A program made the position numbers and the translations under genes. A stretch of 10,909 nt of DNA from an uncultured Moraxella sp. (lineage in GTDB: Bacteria; Pseudomonadota; Gammaproteobacteria; Pseudomonadales; Moraxellaceae), in NCBI GenBank assembly GCA_937975585.1, contig CALJUC010000184.1, positions 1 through 10,909 on the forward strand, written 5' to 3'. The notes beneath the pieces are model-generated. The model searched no databases. It was not told where the DNA came from and saw nothing but the letters and a program-made list of their open reading frames with translations. Below, piece by piece: positions 6,281-10,909 of the stretch. Positions within the stretch are counted from its first letter, which is position 1. Every line of letters starts with the position of its first letter.

Positions 6281-6394
6281 CAATTTAATATTGTTAAAAC
6301 GTAACTGCTAGCAAAAAAGTACAAAATATACGCAAACTATTAGTAATAAAAAACGTATGCTAATAAGTTTATTAAATTTTATAGAATTAGGCTC

Positions 6395-6424
6395 AAAAAA
6401 AACAGCAACCAAAGTTGCTGTTTT
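6395..6424 (-). terminator. Rho-independent terminator of the atp operon
   Basis: AAAACAGCAAC (6399-6409), a 4-nt loop and GTTGCTGTTTT (6414-6424) form a perfect 11-bp stem. On the minus strand it is followed by a run of eight T. It lies 40 bp after the atpC stop. A second hairpin, AGCGTT-AACAC-AACGCT (6439-6455), lies between the stop and this terminator and may protect the 3' end. Confidence 0.88.
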
Positions 6425-6463
6425 CAATAATTTTATTCAGCGTTAACACAACGCTAACAAAAA

Positions 6464-6880
6464 TTACGCACGATTGCGATATTTTTGTAAGGTTTGCAGT
6501 TGTGCCACTGATTCAGCCAATGCTGCCAACGCCGCAGAGGTATCGATATCCGCTTTTTGGTTTTGCAACATTTCTTCAGCCTTACGGCGTGCTTCAATGA
6601 TACGTGCTTCATCTAAGTCATGTGCGCGTACCGCAGAATCTGCTAATACAGTGACCACTTCAGGTTGTACCTCAAGTACACCACCTGAGATATAAACCAT
6701 CTCATCACCACCATTGGCAGTTTTGATATGCATCGCACCTGGCTTAAGTAAAGTAATAAACGGGGTATGCCCAGGCAAAATACCAATTTCACCCTCGACA
6801 CCAGTGGCAACCAACATACTAATCTCACCAGAGTAGATGGTTTCTTTGGCACTGACGACATTACATTGTAAACTTGCCAC
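6464..6880 (-). CDS. atpC: ATP synthase F1 epsilon subunit
   Basis: The epsilon subunit sits on the central stalk of F1 with gamma, links it to the c-ring, and inhibits ATP hydrolysis through its C-terminal helices. The 138 residues match the family length. An N-terminal beta-sandwich (about 1-87) contains the typical GEIGILPGHTPFITLLKPG and VYISGGVLEVQP segments, with the ADSAVRA strand after it. A helical hairpin follows (about 90-138: DEARIIEARRKAEE, then AALAALAESVAQLQTLQKYR). The start is GTG, supported by AGGAG 6 nt upstream. It is the last gene of the atp operon, 104 bp after atpD, a longer gap than usual that contains an inverted repeat. The terminator follows. Confidence 0.95.
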   Translation of the reverse strand: MASLQCNVVSAKETIYSGEISMLVATGVEGEIGILPGHTPFITLLKPGAMHIKTANGGDEMVYISGGVLEVQPEVVTVLADSAVRAHDLDEARIIEARRKAEEMLQNQKADIDTSAALAALAESVAQLQTLQKYRNRA

Positions 6881-6929
6881 AGTTCTCTCCTAACGTGTTT
6901 GATAGCAGGGGTATTACTGATTAAAGAAT

Positions 6930-6964
6930 TCGCAGTTATTTATGATTATCAACAATAACTGCGA
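6930..6964 (-). repeat. Hairpin between atpD and atpC
   Basis: TCGCAGTTATT (6930-6940) and AATAACTGCGA (6954-6964) form a perfect 11-bp stem with a 13-nt loop. No T run follows on the minus strand, so it is not a simple terminator. It may be an RNA processing or stability element that tunes epsilon relative to beta. Confidence 0.6.
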
Positions 6965-6984
6965 TTATACTTTATCTAAAGGGA

Positions 6985-8406
6985 TTAGCCACGTAGTTTT
7001 TCAGCAGCAGCAACCACTTCTTCGATACCACCTTTCATGTAGAAGGCTTGTTCTGGCAAATCGTCGTACTCACCGCTCAAAATCGCTTTGAAGCTTTGGA
7101 TGGTTTCACGGATGGGTACGTATTTACCTGGTGCACCGGTGAATACTTCTGCCACGTGGAATGGTTGTGACAAGAAACGTTGGATTTTACGCGCACGGTA
7201 AACAACCAATTTGTCGTCTTCAGCCAATTCGTCCATACCCAAGATGGCGATGATGTCTTTTAACTCTTTATAGCGTTGCAATACTTCTTGAACGCCACGC
7301 GCTACTGAGTAATGCTCTTCACCAATAACCAATGGGTCAAGCTGACGTGACGTTGAGTCAAGTGGGTCGATCGCTGGGTAAATACCAGCAGACGCGATAT
7401 CACGGCTCAATACAACAGTTGCATCCAAGTGAGCAAAGGTCGTTGCTGGTGATGGGTCAGTCAAGTCATCCGCAGGTACGTATACCGCTTGTACAGAGGT
7501 AATAGAACCGGTTTGGGTAGAAGTAATACGTTCTTGTAGAACACCCATCTCTTCAGCAAGCGTTGGCTGATAACCTACCGCTGATGGCATACGACCTAAT
7601 AGTGCTGATACTTCAGTACCTGCTAGTGTATAACGATAGATGTTGTCAACGAACAATAGAACGTCACGGCCTTTGCCATTTTCGTCTTTTTGATCACGGA
7701 AGTATTCAGCCATCGTCAAACCAGTCAAGGCAACACGTAAACGGTTTCCTGGTGGCTCATTCATCTGACCGTATACCATCGCAACTTTTGATTGCGTGAA
7801 GTCTTCGGTATTAACAACGCCAGCTTCTTGCATCTCATGATAGAAGTCATTACCTTCACGAGTACGCTCACCCACACCAGCGAATACTGATAGACCTGAG
7901 TGTTTCAATGCGATGTTGTTAATCAATTCCATCATGTTAACGGTTTTACCAACACCCGCACCACCGAATAGACCAACTTTACCACCTTTTGCGAATGGAC
8001 ATAGCAAGTCAATAACTTTAATACCAGTTTCTAATAGCTCAGTACTATTTGACTGCTCATCATAGCTTGGCGCTTCGCGATGGATTGACCAAGTGGTATC
8101 TGCGGCAACTGGTCCCGCTTCATCGATTGGACGACCCAATACGTCCATAATACGACCTAACGTACCTACACCCACTGGCACAGAGATTGGTGCGCCGGTA
8201 TTAGTCACTGGTAAGCCGCGTTTTAGACCTTCGGTTGAACCCATAGCGATGGTGCGAACAACGCCGTCACCAAGTTGCTGCTGGACTTCGAGGGTAGTTT
8301 CAGTGTTTTCTACTTTTAAAGCATCATAAACTTTTGGTACGCTTTGACGATCAAATTCAACGTCAATAACCGCGCCAATAATCTGTACAATACGACCGCT
8401 ACTCAT
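6985..8406 (-). CDS. atpD: ATP synthase F1 beta subunit (catalytic)
   Basis: The beta subunit carries the three catalytic nucleotide sites of F1 that make ATP from ADP and phosphate, driven by rotation of gamma. The 473 residues include the N-terminal beta-barrel (about 1-77), the P-loop GGAGVGKT at 148-155 (Lys154, Thr155), catalytic Glu180 in GERTREGND, Walker B LLFVDN (250-255), the IYRYTLAGTEVSALLGR segment found in gammaproteobacteria, and the DELAEDD loop (392-398) that contacts gamma and epsilon. All key residues are present, so it should be functional. The ATG at 8406 has AAGGAG with normal spacing. It lies 25 bp after atpG. Confidence 0.97.
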   Translation of the reverse strand: MSSGRIVQIIGAVIDVEFDRQSVPKVYDALKVENTETTLEVQQQLGDGVVRTIAMGSTEGLKRGLPVTNTGAPISVPVGVGTLGRIMDVLGRPIDEAGPVAADTTWSIHREAPSYDEQSNSTELLETGIKVIDLLCPFAKGGKVGLFGGAGVGKTVNMMELINNIALKHSGLSVFAGVGERTREGNDFYHEMQEAGVVNTEDFTQSKVAMVYGQMNEPPGNRLRVALTGLTMAEYFRDQKDENGKGRDVLLFVDNIYRYTLAGTEVSALLGRMPSAVGYQPTLAEEMGVLQERITSTQTGSITSVQAVYVPADDLTDPSPATTFAHLDATVVLSRDIASAGIYPAIDPLDSTSRQLDPLVIGEEHYSVARGVQEVLQRYKELKDIIAILGMDELAEDDKLVVYRARKIQRFLSQPFHVAEVFTGAPGKYVPIRETIQSFKAILSGEYDDLPEQAFYMKGGIEEVVAAAEKLRG

Positions 8407-8431
8407 TACGCTCTCCTTGAATGTAGGTCAA

Positions 8432-9307
8432 TTATGAAACAGCAGCAGCACCGCCAACGATTTCCGAAATTTCTCGGGTAATCGCGGCTTGACGCAGCTT
8501 GTTGTAAACTAATTGTAATTCTTTAATTAAGTTACCTGCGTTGTCAGTCGCGGCTTTCATTGCGACCATACGTGCAGATTGTTCTGAAGCAATATTTTCT
8601 ACCACGCTTTGATAGACGATTGACTCAACATAGCGTCCCATCAAGCCATCAAGCAATTCTTTGGTTGTTGGCTCATAGATGTAGTCCCAACTATGCTCAC
8701 GATTGAGTGTATCGTTCGTCAAGTCACCGGCAGCGATAGGTACTAGTTGTTGTACCGTTGGCTGTTGGGTCATCGCATTGATAAACTTATTGTACACTAA
8801 GTGGATTTGGTCAATCTCACCACGGTCAAATGCGTCTAACATCACTTGTACTGGTGTGCTTAGCTGTTCAAAACTTGGGTTATCTCCATAGTGGGTTTCA
8901 GCTGCAATCACTGTACCACCAAACGTTTTGAAAAAGCTTACGCCTTTTTGACCAACCACTGCAAAGCGCGATTCAACTGATTGCTCAGTTTGGGCTTTGA
9001 CATGCTGCATCAATTTCTTGAACAGGTTAATATTCAAGCCACCTGCCAAGCCACGGTCAGAGGTTACTACGATGTAACCAACCCGATTCACCGCTCTTGA
9101 ATCTAGATAAGGGTGTTTATAATCAGGTGACGCTTTTACAAGATGCGATACGACACGACGCATATTGTCGGCATAAGGACGACCCAACTGCATGCGCTCT
9201 TGGGCACGGCGCATTTTACTTGCCGCAACCATTTGCATTGCGCGTGTGATCTTTTGGGTACTTTTAATACTCGCAACTTTTGCTCGAATTTCTTTTAAAC
9301 TTGCCAT
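8432..9307 (-). CDS. atpG: ATP synthase F1 gamma subunit
   Basis: Gamma is the rotating shaft of F1 that couples proton flow through Fo to the catalytic changes in beta. The 291 residues match the family (about 287 in E. coli). An N-terminal helix (about 1-60, MASLKEIRAKVASIKSTQKI and AMQMVAASKMRRAQ) and a C-terminal helix (about 220-285, with ARMVAMKAATDNAGNLIKEL and NKLRQAAITREISEIVGGA) form the coiled-coil shaft. Between them lies the alpha/beta domain with VVTSDRGLAGGLN. The ATG at 9307 has only a weak ribosome site (GGA, 6 nt away), so expression may depend on coupling or on structure in the leader. The gap to atpA is unusually long (163 bp) and contains hairpins. Confidence 0.96.
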   Translation of the reverse strand: MASLKEIRAKVASIKSTQKITRAMQMVAASKMRRAQERMQLGRPYADNMRRVVSHLVKASPDYKHPYLDSRAVNRVGYIVVTSDRGLAGGLNINLFKKLMQHVKAQTEQSVESRFAVVGQKGVSFFKTFGGTVIAAETHYGDNPSFEQLSTPVQVMLDAFDRGEIDQIHLVYNKFINAMTQQPTVQQLVPIAAGDLTNDTLNREHSWDYIYEPTTKELLDGLMGRYVESIVYQSVVENIASEQSARMVAMKAATDNAGNLIKELQLVYNKLRQAAITREISEIVGGAAAVS

Positions 9308-9470
9308 AAGTAATCCATACAGCTGGGTTTAGTTGTAGTCCATATCCATCTTGGTGCAAAACAGACTGGAGAAAATAGGCATCTGAACGAAATTTGGAAC
9401 TGGGATTAGATAAACATCTTATGATTACCTAATCCCTGAATATTACTCCGCTATTCATCTAATCCGGTGA
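9308..9470 (-). other. Long atpA-atpG intercistronic spacer
   Basis: This 163-bp spacer is much longer than the usual few tens of bases. I find no plausible reading frame or good promoter in it. Its only clear structure is the pair of GATTAG/CTAATC hairpins in the half nearest atpA. Confidence 0.5.
9402..9436 (-). repeat. Hairpin between atpA and atpG, GGGATTAG/CTAATCCC
   Basis: GGGATTAG (9402-9409) and CTAATCCC (9429-9436) form a perfect 8-bp stem. Its loop holds a smaller stem, ATAA-ACATC-TTAT. No T run follows on the minus strand, so it is more likely a processing or translation-control element than a terminator. Confidence 0.55.
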
Positions 9471-9474
9471 TTAG
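9459..9474 (-). repeat. Small hairpin over the atpA stop codon
   Basis: CTAATC (9459-9464), loop CGGT and GATTAG (9469-9474) form a perfect 6-bp stem containing the atpA stop codon (9471-9473). It uses the same GATTAG/CTAATC words as the next hairpin 23 bp downstream. Confidence 0.45.
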
Positions 9475-10909
9475 TATGAATGGTTTTGCTTAAAGCCTTC
9501 AATTGCAGATTTTAGTTGTTGTTCGATAGCATCGTTATAGTTTGCGGTGCTGTCGATTTCTGCCATGAATGAGCCATGTTGGTCACGTAAGTAACGCAAT
9601 AGGCCAGCTTCAAAATCACCAACTTTGTTCACTGGTACATCAGACAAGTAACCTTCGTTTGATGCATAGATAACCGCGGCTTGGTCAGCGATTGACATTG
9701 GTGCATACTGATTTTGTTTCATTAATTCAGTAACACGTTGGCCATGGTCAAGCTGTTTACGGGTTGCATCATCAAGGTCAGAAGCAAACTGAGCAAACGC
9801 TGCTAGTTCACGATACTGTGCTAATGCAGTACGGATACCGCCTGATAGTTTTTTGATGATCTTAGTCTGTGCAGAACCACCAACACGTGATACTGAGATA
9901 CCAGCATTAACCGCAGGACGAATACCTGAGTTAAATAGGCTTGATTCTAAGAAAATCTGACCATCGGTAATCGAGATTACGTTGGTTGGTACGAATGCTG
10001 ATACGTCACCTGCTTGGGTTTCAATAATTGGCAATGCGGTCAATGAACCTGTTTTACCTTTTACTTCACCGTTGGTAAATTTTTCTACGTACGCAGCGTT
10101 AACACGTGAAGCGCGCTCTAGCAAACGTGAGTGTAGATAGAATACGTCACCTGGGTAAGCTTCACGTCCTGGTGGACGACGTAGTAGCAATGAAATTTGA
10201 CGGTATGCAACGGCTTGTTTTGACAAGTCATCATAGATGATCAATGCGTCTTCACCACGGTCACGGAAGTATTCGCCCATGGTACAACCTGAGTATGGTG
10301 CGATATACTGAAGCGCTGCTGGTTCAGAAGCAGAAGCTACCACAACAGTAGTATAAGCCAATGCGCCAGTTTCTTCTAATTTACGTACCACGTTCGCGAT
10401 GGTTGAACGTTTTTGACCGATAGCAACGTACACACATTTAATGCCTGAAGCTTTCTGTGCGATAATGGCATCGATTGCCATTGCGGTTTTACCCGTTTGA
10501 CGGTCGCCAATGATTAGCTCACGTTGGCCACGGCCAATTGGAATCATGGTGTCAACTGATTTATAACCAGTCATTACAGGCTCATCAACTGATTGACGGT
10601 CGATAACGCCAGGGGCGATTTTTTCAACTTTGTCAGTTAATTTAGCGTTGATTGGGCCTTTACCATCGATTGGGTTACCCAATGCGTCAACCACACGGCC
10701 TAGAAGTTCTGGGCCAACTGGTACTTCAAGGATGCGACCAGTACAATAAGCTTTTTGACCTTCTTGTAGTCCTAGGTAGTCGCCTAATACCACCGCACCG
10801 ACTGAGTCTTGCTCAAGGTTAAGCGCCATACCATATACGCCACCTTCAAACTCAATCATTTCGCCATACATGGCATCTTCAAGACCATGAATCTGTACGA
10901 TACCGTCAA
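9471..10909 (-). CDS. atpA: ATP synthase F1 alpha subunit (5' end cut by the window)
   Basis: Alpha alternates with beta in the F1 hexamer, binds nucleotide without catalysis and contributes an arginine to the beta active sites. The frame is open to the window edge: visible sequence starts DGIVQIHGLEDAMYGE, so the ATG at 10869-10871 is internal. About 35 N-terminal residues are missing compared with E. coli (513). The P-loop GDRQTGKT is at 10485-10508. Also visible are the GQKRSTIANVV segment, Walker B ALIIYDDLSKQA, the RRPPGREAYPGDVFYLHSRLLERA block, and SVSRVGGSAQ with the arginine finger. The C-terminal helical domain ends GFKQNHSY. It is complete to its stop codon and shows no defect. It is the first visible gene of the alpha-gamma-beta-epsilon series; atpI-atpB-atpE-atpF-atpH should lie beyond the edge. 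Confidence 0.97.
   Translation of the reverse strand, partial: DGIVQIHGLEDAMYGEMIEFEGGVYGMALNLEQDSVGAVVLGDYLGLQEGQKAYCTGRILEVPVGPELLGRVVDALGNPIDGKGPINAKLTDKVEKIAPGVIDRQSVDEPVMTGYKSVDTMIPIGRGQRELIIGDRQTGKTAMAIDAIIAQKASGIKCVYVAIGQKRSTIANVVRKLEETGALAYTTVVVASASEPAALQYIAPYSGCTMGEYFRDRGEDALIIYDDLSKQAVAYRQISLLLRRPPGREAYPGDVFYLHSRLLERASRVNAAYVEKFTNGEVKGKTGSLTALPIIETQAGDVSAFVPTNVISITDGQIFLESSLFNSGIRPAVNAGISVSRVGGSAQTKIIKKLSGGIRTALAQYRELAAFAQFASDLDDATRKQLDHGQRVTELMKQNQYAPMSIADQAAVIYASNEGYLSDVPVNKVGDFEAGLLRYLRDQHGSFMAEIDSTANYNDAIEQQLKSAIEGFKQNHSY

Larger units (their letters stand above)
6100..6463. other. bfmR-atpC intergenic region
   Basis: This 364-bp gene-free stretch holds, from right to left, a small hairpin and the terminator of the atp operon, a very AT-rich block (about 6251-6394) with no ORF or clear structure, the bfmR promoter, and the bfmR leader with its repeats. 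The AT-rich block upstream of the -35 could act as an UP element. Confidence 0.6.

Noticed and set aside
1..10909. CRISPR arrays, tRNA/rRNA genes, transposases, defence systems
   Set aside because: I found no regularly spaced repeats, tRNA-like cloverleaf, rRNA sequence, transposase or nuclease gene anywhere in the window.

Overview
The window looks like chromosomal DNA from a member of the Moraxellaceae (Psychrobacter/Moraxella-like; the genus is not certain). The main reason is a response regulator at 5392-6099 that I recognise as very close to Acinetobacter BfmR, followed by its sensor kinase BfmS. Around them are an EnvZ-type kinase and an F1 ATP synthase cluster in the usual gammaproteobacterial order. 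Base composition from about 1420 onward is moderately AT-rich (low-to-mid 40s % GC by eye).

Layout, left to right. (1) 1-~1412: the 5' three quarters of a membrane sensor histidine kinase on the + strand. It has a different composition and stops abruptly before its ATPase domain. (2) ~1410-1571 (-): the first 53 codons of avtA (valine-pyruvate aminotransferase), cut at the same point, so two unrelated genes are broken head-on at one junction. (3) 1730-3103 (+): an envZ-like kinase without an adjacent ompR. (4) 3119-3143: a bidirectional terminator shared by convergent transcripts. (5) 3170-5113 (-): bfmS followed by a small membrane-anchored protein gene. (6) 5392-6099 (-): bfmR, with its own terminator and a good sigma70 promoter. 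(7) 6395-6424: the terminator of the atp operon. (8) 6464-10909 (-): atpC, atpD, atpG and atpA (5' end cut by the window edge), read in the order alpha, gamma, beta, epsilon.

How the genes work together. AtpA, AtpG, AtpD and AtpC form four of the five F1 subunits of the proton-driven ATP synthase; the other subunits should lie just beyond 10909. BfmS and BfmR form an envelope-stress two-component system that in Acinetobacter controls capsule, pili/biofilm and stress tolerance. EnvZ is the osmolarity-type kinase that normally acts on OmpR.

I see no new defence or mobile system. The noteworthy items are the gene-breaking junction near 1412, a terminator and separate promoter between bfmR and bfmS, repeat motifs around the bfmR promoter, and hairpins between the atpA/atpG and atpD/atpC cistrons that may adjust subunit levels. 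All are read from sequence alone and need testing.
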